Of a stretch of 64,000 bases of DNA, positions 23,601 to 34,455 are shown one piece after another; the stretch's first letter is position 1, and each line of letters opens with the position of its first letter. The stretch comes from Aplectana chamaeleonis (Eukaryota; Nematoda; Chromadorea; Rhabditida; Cosmocercidae): assembly GCA_029168955.1 (NCBI GenBank), contig JAPDOI010001424.1:117823-181822 (forward strand), written 5' to 3'. The position numbers and the translations under genes were made by a program. The notes under the pieces are model-generated. The model did not search any database. It saw only the letters and a program-made list of their open reading frames with translations, and was not told where the DNA came from.

Positions 23601-24101
23601 GCCAAATCATCCGTCGCGAAGAGTATTAGACCCCGTCAGAGAGAAGTATAAGAAAGCCGTTTGCCGATGCTCCCACGAAAATCAATATACAGAGATGGAC
23701 CAACGCACAACAAGAACGCCTCCGTCTCTTACGTGCTGAGCATACCCAATTCGTCAAGGATCACTTATGCAAGACCGCCGTAAACTCCATTCTCGGAGTC
23801 GTGCCGCCTGAGGTCAGCGAAACCGAGATGGAACTCGGTAGGCGTGCCAGGTGCACCCTTGCCTCGTTGCGCTGCGGGCACTCCCCCATGCTTATGTCTT
23901 ATTTACATAAGATCGAAAGCAGCAGACCTGACGAGTGCCCGGATTGTGGTAATAAAGGGCATACTACTGCGCACCTTTTCAACTGCCCGATGAGACCGAC
24001 ATCGTTAACACTAGTAGATCTGTGGGAGAATCCGACGCTTGTGGCTCAGTTCCTCAATCTATGACAGGACCCTCTCTGTGGCTGCAGAAGAAGAAGAAGA
24101 A
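20646..24101 (+). mobile_element. Jockey/CR1-group LINE with 13-bp target duplication
   Basis: The element is bounded by the direct duplication AACATAAGAGACG (20633-20645 and 24102-24114) and ends in a GAA repeat (about 24086-24101). It carries one long coding region with zinc finger, endonuclease, RT and a Cys-rich C terminus. The clean duplication and the small number of defects indicate a fairly recent insertion. It interrupted the ACATGT array inside the family A foldback element. Confidence 0.92.
20680..24064 (+). pseudogene. LINE polyprotein: PHD-like finger, endonuclease, RT
   Basis: Residues about 56-101 of the first open frame form a C4-H-C3 PHD-like finger (YPCATC, CFGCQRWVHFSC, CIVC). 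An endonuclease follows (INLNGLRAK, VQETKLS, GDFNAH, SSDHIPV), then an RT (GYRPISLLSP, ALDLTKAFDTV, GVPQGGVLSP, catalytic AYADD near 23002). The C-terminal block has a CPDCG...HLFNCP zinc knuckle and ends in DLWENPTLVAQFLNL. Two lesions are seen: an in-frame TAA at 22459-22461, before DWKVARVIPLPKPGK, and a frameshift near 23640-23700, after which the frame continues to TGA at 24062-24064. No ATG precedes the finger in this frame, so the start is uncertain and may carry another small indel. The protein would nick target DNA and reverse-transcribe its RNA; this copy is probably inactive. Confidence 0.92.
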
Positions 24102-24114
24102 AACATAAGAGACG

Positions 24115-24240
24115 ATTACAATACACTTGTAATACATCTCCGTCAATGTAAGTTACATGTGAATTATCTCTACTCAAGTAAATAACATGTAGTATAAGTG
24201 TAACATAATTCGAATATCTCCAGCAACTGAGGGCCCATGC
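24115..24240. repeat. ACATGT array, middle block
   Basis: Words GTTACATGTGAATT and AACATGTAGTATAAG continue the array after the LINE. The junction with the LINE tail is the second copy of the 13-bp duplication. Confidence 0.75.
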
Positions 24241-24501
24241 TGAACACCTTCTGCAAACCTGCACAGCATACGGGCCGCCTCATAGCTTAGCGATGAGCGC
24301 AGGCCCGTGGATTTGACATTCGACAGGGTGGTCACTCGACCTGGCCGAATCGTTGATCTCTGGTGCCTCATGGTTCGTGCTAATCGTGAGGAGGATTAGA
24401 GGGATCGGCACACAATATTTCTGAAGCGAGCTTAAGTCTCCTGCTTCATGTGTGAAGCTGTGTGTTCCAAGCTTGCTGCTTCAGTCAAGAAGCAGCGAGC
24501 T

Positions 24502-25141
24502 TTAAAGGCAGCATACACGCTCGCAAACGTGGTCGAGATATCAGCATAAATAAACCCGCACGGCCCCTACCATGTCGTCAACGACGTTTGAAGCGCTGAA
24601 AGCCATCCAGGATGACAGCATTTGACCATCCCTGTTACGCACGCCCGTATTTTCACACCCCTTCGAGAGACAGAATGAAAAGTTAAACTTGAGAAAAAAT
24701 GTGATAATTGAGAATGATAGCACTATCAAATGGGAGTGCACGAGAGAAACAGCTCGATTTACCTGGATATTACATGTTTGTGCACTGATGAAATCCTCCA
24801 TTTTCAAAAGCCAGCCGGAGTAGAGCGGCATTCTCGAAAATGGATGAGAGTTTATGAGTGTTTAGACAGGTAATAATCAAGTAAATCGAGCTGTTTCTCT
24901 CGTGCACTCCCCTTTGATAGTGCTATCACTCTAAGTTGTCACATGTTTTCTCAAGTTCAACTTTTCATTCTGTTACTCAAAGGGGTGTGAAAATACGGGC
25001 GTGCGTGACAGGGATGGTCAAATACTGTCATCCTGGATGGTTTTCAGCGCTTCAAACGTCGTTCACGACATGGTAGGGGCCGTGCAGGCCTATTTATGCT
25101 GATATCTCGACCATGTTTGCGAGCGTGTATGCTGCCTTTAA
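24502..25141. mobile_element. TTAA foldback element, family B, copy 1
   Basis: A near-perfect 640-bp palindrome. The ends are TTAAAGGCAGCATACACGCT and its complement, on TTAA. The arms of about 260 bp match through GTGGTCGAGATATCAGCATA, CATCCAGGATGACAG and GGAGTGCACGAGAGAAACAG. The centre is near 24830. It carries no coding sequence; minus-strand open frames here are arm shadows. It is inserted in the nested cluster. Confidence 0.9.
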
Positions 25142-25249
25142 GCTCCTGGGATGTCCGAGCGAGTTTAAAGCTTACTGATTCGTACCTGAAGTAGTAGCCA
25201 GGAACTAGCAGCGCCAACCCTTAAAGCATTGAGCTTCAACTTGCAGCTC

Positions 25250-25420
25250 CAATTAAGTTACATGAAATATAAGTGTATGTTACATGTAATATAAGTTTAT
25301 GTTACATGTAATATAAGTGTATGTTACATGTATTATAAGTGTAGGTTACATGCGATATAAAGGTAATATACTTGAATGTCTCAAGTATCTTACACTTCAT
25401 ATTACATGTAACATGTTTTC
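25250..25420. repeat. ACATGT array, right block
   Basis: Four or more near-identical units of about 24 bp (GTATGTTACATGTAATATAA and variants). This is the least diverged part of the array. Confidence 0.85.
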
Positions 25421-25589
25421 ATTTTTCTGAGAAGGGCAGTCGCGAGTGGACTTCGGAGCCGTATGGAGCTCTTTCGAGCTCGTTTTCGTTCCTTCTTTCG
25501 ACCCCAGTGCTCCAATAGGACCCTGAACTTTCGATTTCCGACCAGAAACCGAGGACGAAATTTATCGTGGACACTGCCTTTAAGCCCCA

Positions 25590-26015
25590 TTCATAGCTGG
25601 TCGAAGCGACCAACGAAACTGCCGCGACCTGAAATTGCTGGACGAAGCGACTTGAAATCGCTCGTGCGGACGCAAAACCGCGTGAAACATGACGGAGATT
25701 TGCGGACAACGCCGCGAGATCGCGTGCCCCTGAGTGTGAAGTCTGCAATTTGGCGCCGCATACCCTAAGTATCGACGAAAAATTACGGCCTAGTCGCTTC
25801 AACTAGACGAATCGCTTCCATCATGGAAGCGACGCGACTAGTCGAAACGCCCTAACAAAATCAAGCAGGACGCTTCGATCAGCTCTGAACCACCCCAGTC
25901 GCTCGGCGATCCAAACTGAAACTGCAGACTGTTCCAATCCGTAGCGACTCAGTGCAAAATCTGTTGACGCGACGGGTTTTTTAACTGTTGGCAGTGCCGC
26001 GACTAGTCGAAGCGA
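25590..26015. repeat. repeat with GCGACTAGTCGAAGCG motifs
   Basis: Recurring GAAGCGAC / GTCGCTTC words in both orientations (for example GGTCGAAGCGACC, GCGACTAGTCGAAACG and GACTAGTCGAAGCG) make a series of small foldbacks. It directly abuts the right end of the split family A element. Confidence 0.5.
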
Positions 26016-26019
26016 TCAG

Positions 26020-26910
26020 CAATGAAAGAGCAGACAGATGAGATTAAACTCTACTTGATTGTTCCCTACAGCGGAACTGTCCGTCGAGCTTTCGTCTTTG
26101 TAGCTCTTTGTTTTGACTTCAGGGACCATCCTCGTCGCCTTGGTGGCTATTCTCTAGACCTCAGTAGCTGTCTTGCACTAAGTCGCCTTTGTGGCCAATC
26201 TTCTAGACTTAGGGCCTAAATTTTGTGTGATACCTTTCTCCCGAAGTGCACGGGCTCCGCTTTTCACCCGCAGCCGATGTTACCGTAATGTATCAAGGCG
26301 GTGCGTTGTGTGGCGAGCCCACTTTTATGCATTTTCAACAGTTTCGATGTTTGAAAGTCATCATATTAGGTAAATGGTGACGGGCACAGGGTTCGGCACG
26401 AGGTGTGGACGAGGCTAAATTTTCTCAGACTTTTCTCAGACAGAAATTTCCCCCTCTAAAAGCAAACTTTTGGCGATTCTCTCAGACCCCCTCCCAGAAG
26501 CGTTAATAGGTCAAATTTTTGGCGATTTACTCGGACCTCCTCCCAGGAGTGCTATTGTCTGTTTTTGTAGTGCAACTGAAATAAAAGGAACAACTTATTT
26601 CAAAAGATGTATAATTTGAAGAAGAACAACCAGTTCAAAAAAAACAAGACATTAATATTGAAAAAGATCACAGACGAGGCTTTTCTTGACGGATTACATG
26701 AAGTTGCCTGCGTTCTTGAAAAACTTAGCTAAAGTAAGGATTTTGATTATAGTCAAGGCTCTCCTAATGTTGAACTCTCCTAATGTCCTAATAATACCCA
26801 TAGGCTTGAATGTGTATCCAGAAATTATGACTGATTCCGGGTAGGAAGCTAAGGTATGTTGTGGAAAAGAAGCGTGGAGAAGATGAAGTGATTGGCTAAG
26901 GTCAAGAATA
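26020..26910. other. non-coding, nothing identified
   Basis: Nothing definite. A block at 26245-26300 (CCCGAAGTGCACGGGCTCCG onward) resembles, inverted, the sequence at about 36925-36975, so at least one dispersed repeat is present. A short near-repeat (CCTCCCAGAAGCGTTAATAGG / CCTCCCAGGAGTGCTATTG) lies at 26489-26550. Confidence 0.4.
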
Positions 26911-26914
26911 CTGG

Positions 26915-28950
26915 ATGTCTCGAAGAAATAAATGTGTTTTCAAATTAATATGAGTTCGTAAATTCATTTCGCAGGTCCAAAAAGAACGCGTCACTTCAGA
27001 TGTATGGCTTTTTTGGTTCGAAAGAGCGTCATCCGATCTGGATACGTTGCGAATTTTATTCCCCGAAATCCACTCATACCCGAAACACACTACGCGGATT
27101 CGATCTCGCAAGGTGCGTAATTTTTGAAAGACATTGGACTTCACATTTTTTAGGCAAAGTGAGGGTCACGAAATTAAGATATTTGAGTCGAGAGTGGTAG
27201 ATTTACCCTATATAAGGTGCGTCCGAATGAGAATGGCTGCCCACGCGGCCGGCGTGCTTGGCAGGCGGCCGTCGCGTTCGCCGCTATCGGACGCGAAAAG
27301 TCCCCACCGCCATCGACAACGAACGAGGCCGGCACCGGCTGGCAGCAAGCGCTGCGCCGATCAATCAGTGGGAGAGGGGACGGCCGTCGTTGAAATCCAG
27401 CACTCGTCCGAGGGCGACACATGCGACGGCCGCCTGCCAAGCACGCCGACCGCGTGGGTCACCATTCTCATTCGGGCACACTTTACTCACTTTCACAGTC
27501 CAACATAGATGCTGAACACCGCTACAGTATATGGCCACACACTTTTCTCAGCTGTGGTCCCGCTGAAAAGGGGCATTTTTAAAATTTAGGTGTCATCGGA
27601 GTAAAATATTTAACTCCAGCGCAGCCGATTTACCCTGTATGCTCACTTTCACCATCCAACATAGATGCTGAACACCGTTACAATACAAGGCCTCACACTA
27701 TTCTCAGGTGTGGTCCCGCCGGAAGTCGTCAATTTCGAAATTTAGGTGTGACGAGAGTAGGATATTTGAGTCCAGCGTGGTCGATTAACGCTACATACAA
27801 TGTATTACCGTCTTAGCGTAACGCCGAAGACCGTTACATAGGTAGCGGAACGAGGTAAAAAAACGTTTAAAAAAAACGTCCAAGTCCACAAACCTGGAGT
27901 AGGGTTTTCAAAACACCTGTAACTTAACTTCCAAAAGAGCTACCCCGGGTTTGAGCTAAACTAAGAAACTAGGTTTATAACCCTACCGAATGAAACTTTA
28001 CTAGCTCCCAGAGGACGCCTTACAAAAAAATTTACTAGGTGTGGACATTTGATGTTTTGAGCATAAATGTCCACACCTAAATGCACTGCCTAGGCTCAAA
28101 ACATCAAATGTAAACACCTAGTAATTTTTCAAGGCGTTCTCTGGGAGTTTCATTCGGTAGGGTTACGAACCTAGTTTCTTAGTTTTGCTCAAACCGGGGG
28201 TAGCTCTTTTGGAAGTTAAGTCGACGTTTTTTTTTACGTTTTTTTTTCCTTGTTCCGCTTCCTATGTAGCGGTCTTCGGCGTTACGCTGAGACGGTAAAA
28301 CATTGTATATAGCGTAAATCGACCACACTGGACTCAAATATCCTACTCTCTTCACACCTAAAATTCGAAATTGGCGACTTCCGGCGGGACCACACCTGAG
28401 AAAAGTGTGAGGCCTAATACTGTAGCGAAGCTCAGCATCTATGTTGGACTGTGAAAGTGAGTATACAGGGTAAATCGACCATGCTGGACTCGATCATCGT
28501 ATTCTCCTGACTCATACCTTTCAAAAATGTAGACTTCCAGCTCGACCTCACCTGCGACAGGTGTGGGCCACACTGAGAAGTGCCTTTCACCGTCCATCTT
28601 AGAGGCTTAAAATTTGTATATAGGGTAAATCCACCATCCTTGACTCGAATATTTTATTTTCGTGACCCTTACTTTGCCCAGAAAATGTGAGGTCTAATGT
28701 CTTGCAAAAATTAAGCACCTTGCGATATCGAATCCGCGTAGTGTGTTTCGTGCATGAGTGGGTTTCGGAGAATGAAATTCGAAACGTAACCAGACTATAT
28801 GACGCTCTTTCCAACTAGCGAGTGTTTTTGCCATGTCTGGTCTGGCTAATGTTGAAGCATTTTCGTATCTAACCACTTATTGAAGCGTATTCTCCATACA
28901 TTAAAAGTGACCTGTTCTTCTCTGAAAACATATTTATTTCATTATTACAT
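26915..28950. mobile_element. 2-kb palindromic element
   Basis: Inverted arms meet near 28065, where AAATGTCCACACCTA sits between TTGATGTTTTGAGC and GCTCAAAACATCAAATG. Complementary landmarks can be followed outward: CTTAACTTCCAAAAGAGC, CGTAACGCCGAAGACCG, GTGGTCCCGCCGGAAGTCG, AACACACTACGCGGATTCGA, and finally AAATAAATGTGTTTTC against GAAAACATATTTATTT at the outer ends. It carries no recognisable coding. Its left arm contains the 270-bp element at 27214-27484, absent from the right arm. Confidence 0.85.
27214..27484. mobile_element. 270-bp inverted-repeat element E, copy 1
   Basis: The ends are GTGCGTCCGAATGAGAATGG and, inverted, GTGCCCGAATGAGAATGG. The arms continue with GGCGTGCTTGGCAGGCGGCC and its complement. 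The interior is GC-rich and non-coding. A second copy lies at 44327-44609. It is inserted in the left arm of the 2-kb palindrome. Confidence 0.88.
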
Positions 28951-28954
28951 CTCG

Positions 28955-29390
28955 TCGTCTTCGCCTTTGCCAATAACTTCATTTATCGCATCCACTCTTT
29001 TCTTCCGCCCCATTCCGTAGCTTCCAACCTGTTCTTATTTGCAATTCAGTACACAACTATCCAGGATACACGCCCAGAATCTGTGTGCCTTAAATTCAAC
29101 GGTAGGAGAACCTTTACTATAATTTCAACATTTACGTAAATTTAATTACAACAAGGTGTCATGTTTATTGGACGGTACTACCGAATTATTTGCAAAAAAA
29201 TATTTCTAAACAGTGTACCTACTACCCCCGGTCAGAATGATTCACGTGGTCTCCCGGTGGAGCTCAGACCCCCCTCCCCCCGCCATTGCGCAGCTCAGAC
29301 CTCCGGTGTGGATATCCACACCCCGCGCCGAACCCTGGACGGGCAGGTAGATTTGAAAAGAAAAGAAATGTGTTTGTAAACAATGATGTT
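28955..29390. other. non-coding, nothing identified
   Basis: T-rich then C-rich sequence without recognised genes. The C-rich run at 29265-29330 is low complexity. Confidence 0.4.
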
Positions 29391-29397
29391 TTCTAGA

Positions 29398-29482
29398 GTT
29401 TCTGGTGGCGCAGCGGATTGTGCGAAGCTCCCAACATTCCCTAGCTTTTACCCGATATAATGGGATTTGAATTTCCGTAACC
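29398..29482 (+). repeat. possible tRNA-like SINE fragment
   Basis: TGGTGGCGCAGCGGATTGTG fits a pol III A box, and GGGATTTGAATTTCC, about 50 nt later, resembles a weak B box. The intervening sequence does not give a proper cloverleaf. It is listed as a candidate only. Confidence 0.25.
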
Positions 29483-29752
29483 GAATTTGATACTGAGAAG
29501 AAATATTGAAGAACAAACCGCCCCAACCTTGAATGACAGTTATACGGACGATAGGAAGGTGGTCAGATGAAAGTCGATGGCCGGTCTACGAGGTGAGGAG
29601 AACGGATGTGAGGGCGCTCGTCGCACGGGGAGAACTTGCCGCAACACTGCCGGTAAAGTACCGCGACCCTCGACTGTGCCGCAATAGCTCCTCGGTGGTA
29701 CCGCGGCGGATATGCGATCATCACTGTACCGGATCGATTCTGTTGCAGTGTC

Positions 29753-30205
29753 TTAAAGGCAGTGTTCACGATAAATTTCACTTCCGAGATTTCCACGGTT
29801 TACGCAGGTCTGGTGCCCTATATAGCAAGACATGCTCAAAAAGGACACGAAAGACGCGTTTTTGAGCAATAATGGGCCCTCTCTTGTTTACGTTGATTTT
29901 TGAGCGTGGAGGAATTGACCGCTAGAAGGATGATACCTACTAGTGCAATGAAGCAAACAGCTCAGTTATCAGCATTTCCTTCACTTGATCATTCCTATAA
30001 TCTGAGTCTTCATTTGTTCCTTTCGAGGGGCGGATCTGGGACACGGGGCGTGTCTGGGGCACCAAAACGCTTGTTTGCAGCCGTTATTTTGCCGCTCCTG
30101 ACTCGTTTTCTACCGTTTTTTCGACACTGGGAACCAGGATCCTTCTCGCCTATCATCTCACTGTGGAAAGTCAAAGAGGATGATCATCGTGAACGCTGCC
30201 TTTAA
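29753..30205. mobile_element. TTAA foldback element, family A, copy 2
   Basis: The left end TTAAAGGCAGTGTTCACGAT and the right end ATCGTGAACGCTGCCTTTAA lie on TTAA. The flanks on both sides are the same CCGCANT-rich minisatellite-like sequence (29640-29745 and 30210-30270), showing that the element split it. It carries no coding sequence. Confidence 0.88.
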
Positions 30206-30209
30206 GCCT

Positions 30210-30880
30210 CGACAAAACCGCGACATTGCAGTGATAGTACCGCAACGGCTCCGTATTAGAATCGCGTCCGCCCCGCGAGGATGCATCAATGAACCTGCGT
30301 CAACTACGATGCACTGTCCTCTGTGGTTAAACGAGATTGTTAGCGGTTCAATTACCTGAGTTTCAAGTGTATCCCGCATTCCCTGGTCAGGGTAACGTGG
30401 ATACAGTCTGTCCCCATCAAACATAGGAAGTAACAACAACAGGTGCTTGATTTTGTTCGCAGGTCCCGAACAGTGGTATGGTTATTTGTAATTACTCCGA
30501 GTTACTCCCAGTCGGTCTTGTTTTTGTAATGGCGCAACGACCGATCGCGGATGCTCTGTTGCATTGTCGCTGCGGATCCGCTGTAGTGACGGTTCAGGGC
30601 CCGCAGGAGCCGGAGCGGCATTATAGAGACACTGACGTGGCATAATTTGCCAGAAACACAACGCGCCCCCATGGCACATTACGGTCTCTGGCAAAAGTTC
30701 GCGTGTAGCCCACCACATTGAGACTTGGAGTCCAACAACATGTGCGCTCCAAGTGTATTTTGTGGGGCGATTGTGTTCTATTGTGGAGCACAGTATGGAT
30801 TGAGAGGGGCGATTAACGCGCCGTCCCTCTCGCCATCCTTATGCTATGCTAGTTTCGCCCCATAATCGCCTCCACAAATC
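30210..30880. other. non-coding, small foldbacks
   Basis: Only small complementary pairs are visible, for example GAGAGGGGCGATTAACGC / GCGCCGTCCCTCTC around 30800-30830. No genes are supported. Confidence 0.4.
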
Positions 30881-30891
30881 CTTCCTTGCCC

Positions 30892-31051
30892 AGACAATCG
30901 CCCCTTTCTACTCTCCAGATCAAGGGAGCCAATGAATAGTTCAACCAAACAAGCGCTCCCTCCGCATCTCTGGTGCGGAGGAAACGCTTGTTCGATTAAA
31001 CTCTTCATTGGCTCCCTTGATCTGCAGAGTGTGGAAGGGAGCGATTGTTCG
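30892..31051. mobile_element. 160-bp palindromic element
   Basis: ACAATCGCCCCTTTC...CAGATCAAGGGAGCCAATGA is mirrored by TCATTGGCTCCCTTGATCTG...GGGAGCGATTGT. The centre is near 30972, at CCGCATCTCTGGTGCGG. The arms are about 75 bp. Confidence 0.85.
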
Positions 31052-31129
31052 GGAATGAAGAAAAATAACTCTGCCAGCGCGTAGCCAGATGCCTCACACG
31101 GAAACCAGAGATGCCCAGGGTTTCGGAGG

Positions 31130-31780
31130 CATCTTGTCCAATTTTGACCCGAGATTTTACGTAAATTACGGAAAGTTTAGCCTCAGTTGGTGAATTTTTA
31201 GCTACAGCGCCCGCATATTCTACGTAAATTCTCGCTACGGCACCCGCGTATTCTACGCAAATTCTCGTTACAGCACTCGGTCGATCGACCCACCCAGTCC
31301 TGATCCGCACTAGAAAGGCGACCCCAGCTGCTATCGACAGCATCGCCGTTTCTTCCCCCGGCCTGCCGCATCCCAGTGGTCAAAATTATCCTGACCATGG
31401 TGCCCCAGAGAGCAACACGGGGTCACTCTCCACGGCCAGCCACAGAGTGTCAAGCTATCACTCCGTGAGTTGACTGGGCCAACACTGTTCGAACGGCATC
31501 CCTGCGTTCCGCGTAGCCAGCGCGGGTTTAAGATTGCACTTCAACACAGGCTGTCGCGAAATCCGTAGATTCTCGCTACGAAATTATAGCGAGAATATAC
31601 GGGTTTCGCGTCAGAGAGATCAATGTTTCGAATTTAGCCTTCGTTTTTACGTAGAATACGCGTAGGATTTGCACCCTTGTGCCGTCGACACAAGATATGC
31701 GGGTTTTAGCTGTCGTAGCCAAAACCCGTAAATTCTCGCTACGTGGAATGGGGCGGCGTTACAGCCGCGCCCTCGGAGGC
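31130..31780. repeat. ATTCTACGTAAATTCTCGCTAC repeat region
   Basis: Tandem and inverted copies of TTCTACGNAAATTCTCGNTAC at 31195-31275, 31555-31605 and 31715-31745 frame a mixed segment. The unit contains TACGTA-like palindromes and the copies occur in both orientations, so the region may be an inverted-repeat element with internal tandem units. Confidence 0.55.
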
Positions 31781-31789
31781 ATCTAGTTA

Positions 31790-32775
31790 CGTGTTGGCAG
31801 AGAACGTACGCGACACAGCATCTGCCTTAGCTTAATCTAGAAAACAGTATTCGTTTATTTTAGTCACCAACCTATTTCTTCTTTGAACATTTTTCATGAT
31901 TCTTTCGCATTATCTTTGGTAGAAATGTTATTGGTATTGGTAAATGATGCAGTACACTTTGAGAAACTTTGTGGAATAGCTTTTTCGTATCGTACCGCGT
32001 CCTCAGAGTTGTTGTCCATTTTCTGCAACACTAGCTGCCACGAAAAACGAGTATTTTCATCATAAGCGAGTAGTGTTAAGATTCCCAGCAAAAATAATGC
32101 AACAGAAACATAAAATTAGCGGAAAAAAGAAATAACAGGGAAAAAAATTGAAACACTCAAGGGGTCCTGTTCTCTAGAATACGGCAAGGCAGGTATTGCG
32201 CCGCTTACGTGATTTGTCTATGTTGCGCGCGCCAAAGAGACATAGGAAGGGCCGCTTTTTTTTAGAACCTTTCTTAGCTGACTCGACCTGGACAGTAATA
32301 GATCGATCTCGATTCGTATATCTACTGTGCGCGTTTAGACAAGGTCTAGACATGCAAGATGCGCCATTATCTTTTCTCTTGCTCATGTTCAATCCCTGTC
32401 CAAGGTCAACAATACAAACTATCCCTATAGGGTCAGCGAATGCACCTTGTATGGTAAAAACGAACGCAAAGCACCACACAATTTATTTCAGCACGAGAAG
32501 GCAACGTAATTCAAAGACTTCATAGTATATATATACATTAAACAATAACAACATTTGAACATAATTCTTAATGCTCATATTAACAACCTGATCAACAAAG
32601 GTTATTCAACAATTTCAAGATGATTTCACACCTGATCCAAAAACGCCTATGTAGAGTGGAAAGGATCGGAAATGAAAGACGTGGATTCTCTGTATTGAAC
32701 CATCTCATTAGAAAGAAAAATACAACTAGCCATCCGTTACACAATATCATAAATATAAAAAAAACGGCTAAGAGT
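31790..32775. other. AT-rich sequence, possible decayed exon
   Basis: The composition differs from the surrounding repeats. A minus-strand open block at 31894-32105 reads as a hydrophobic helix (VALFLLGILTLLAYDEN) followed by a polar tail and stop, but no splice acceptor or start precedes it. Nothing else was recognised. Confidence 0.25.
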
Positions 32776-32779
32776 TGAC

Positions 32780-33180
32780 TGGTGACCGTTGACGCAGAGT
32801 GTGCGGGACCCAAATGGGAGTGCGCCAAGCACCAATGAAAGCATGCTGGACTCAACTGAGTGTGCGTCAAGCGCCGTGGCAAGTGTGTGGGACCCATTTG
32901 GAGGTGCGCTAAGCGCCCAGGAAAATTCGCTGGACCCAAATATAAGTGCGCCAAGCGCCGGGGAGTGTGTGTGGAACCCAACTGGTGGTGCGACAAGCGC
33001 CAAGAAAAATGTGCGGGACCCAACTGGGGTGCTCGAAGCGCAGGGGGAAGAGTGTGGGACCGGACTGAATTCCGAGGAACGATAACCACTAAGTTCCCAT
33101 TTGGTAATGTTTCTATTAACCTATGAGACTATGAGTCACACACGCCTACAAGTACGCCGCGAAGCGGCGTGGGTGTGCAC
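32780..33180. repeat. minisatellite array M1, copy 1
   Basis: About six imperfect units of roughly 40-45 bp with the core GTGCGCCAAGCGCC and a following GGACCCAACTGG. The array and its flanks (GACCGGACTGAATTCCGAGG; ACGCCGCGAAGCGGCGT) recur inverted at about 58660-59045. Open frames here reflect the repeat. Confidence 0.85.
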
Positions 33181-33720
33181 CTTGTGTACCAATACACATG
33201 CAAGGAGTGACGTATTCAAATTACGGTGCGCGCAAAGCGCACATTTGATTGGTAAGGCTCCGTTCGTAGCCAACGACCAGCGGCAAGCGTCAAGTCTCTG
33301 GAGCGTCGTGTGCCAGCGCTCAAATGCTGGCGCATAACGCTCCGCGGTTGGCGCATGCAACGTGGCCGGTTGCTCTTATCATCACAGGTATCATCATGTT
33401 CCCATAATCATGGATTTGCCATACCGACCGCTTGAATGCAATCTATCGCTCGATACGATTTCGGACTCGTCTAAGCCCTGCCTGAATCGTTTCGGGCTCG
33501 TCTTATCACACACTCAGATGATTCTGACTGGGTGGTGGGTTTACTACCGGCCTAACTTTTCTACTTCAATTCATCAAAATCTGCGTCCGCGAAAACACGA
33601 ACAGCATTCTACTTCAGTGGACAATAGAAATATCACGGTGTCGGTTGGCTACTTACGAAGAATACGAAGGGCGGTTGCTGTTATCATGCCAGATGTGAAT
33701 ATGAAAAAACAGCCACTTCA
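33181..33720. other. non-coding, GCGCCAGC-type fragments
   Basis: The block at 33230-33360 shares GTGCCAGCGCT and CTGGCGCAT words with repeat R1. The rest shows nothing I recognise. Confidence 0.4.
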
Positions 33721-33725
33721 GTACC

Positions 33726-34219
33726 TTAAAGGTAGTGTTCACGATGAAAATCGTTTTTCTGTTCTCCAGCCTATCTTGAAAACGGCCCCATGCTGATTCC
33801 AATGATGTCTCTGAAATCGTACACGACCTTCTGGGAACCGAGTTATGGTCCCTCAAAGATTGAGCTATGGAAACAGGGTGGACGAGTTGTCCGAGGCTTG
33901 TAACTTCCGTCTTTTGCAGCCAATGTATGCGAGCTGACCTGAGTAAAGAGAGAAGCTGAGAATGAAGGGAAGAACGGGGCTAATGATTGAAAATCATCGC
34001 TCCTCTCACGATCTCGAGCATTCATTTGTTCACGTCGGTGGGCGTGTGATGCGCTTTTGGGGTTTTCAATGCGCTCGAAGTTGCAACTTCGGGCTCTTTT
34101 GGGGCTCTTCCTGGCTCGTTTTCATGCGTTCTTTCGACGTTCACGCTTCAGAGTGTCCCTCCACTACCAATTCGTAGTGGAATTTCGAAAACTTTTTTCA
34201 TCGTGAACACTGCCTTTAA
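33726..34219. mobile_element. TTAA foldback element, family A, copy 3
   Basis: The left end is TTAAAGGTAGTGTTCACGAT and the right end ATCGTGAACACTGCCTTTAA. The interior resembles the other family A copies (GACCTTCTGGGAACCGAG, GCGAGCTGACCTGAGTAAAG). The right TTAA is shared with the next copy. Confidence 0.88.
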
Positions 34220-34455
34220 AGGCAGTGTTCACGATAAAAATCCTTTCTCTGTTTTTTCGTCTATTGCGAAAACGGTCCCATTCTGATTACAATGCTGTCT
34301 CTGGAATCGTACATGACCTGGAAACGGAGTTATGGTCACTCGGAAACTGAGCTAGGGAAGCATGGTGGACGAGTAGTTCGAGGCTTGTACCTTCCGTCTT
34401 TTGCATCCAATGTATGCGAGCTGACCTGAGTAAAGAGAGAAGTTGAGAGTGTTGT
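34216..34455. mobile_element. TTAA foldback element, family A, truncated copy 4
   Basis: It begins TTAAAGGCAGTGTTCACGAT, sharing the TTAA of copy 3, and runs about 235 bp to GCGAGCTGACCTGAGTAAAG. It then breaks off into unrelated A-rich sequence, and no right end is found. Confidence 0.8.

Larger units (their letters stand above)
20143..25583. mobile_element. TTAA foldback element, family A, split by insertions
   Basis: The left end TTAAAGGCAGTGTCCACGAT (20143) and the right end ATCGTGGACACTGCCTTTAA (25583) are perfect inverted complements on TTAA. Just inside, CTCAGAAAAATGAAAGCATG (about 20440) matches CATGTTTTCATTTTTCTGAG (about 25412-25431) inverted, so both ends belong to one element. 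Between them lie ACATGT-rich arrays, a 3.5-kb LINE and a 640-bp family B foldback. Without those insertions the element would be about 1.3 kb. Confidence 0.8.

Noticed and set aside
31894..32105. Minus-strand block resembling the missing TM3 (LLGILTLLAYDEN)
   Set aside because: No acceptor or donor bounds it, it runs on to a stop, and it lacks the Ser-His residues expected before Asn-Arg-Phe.
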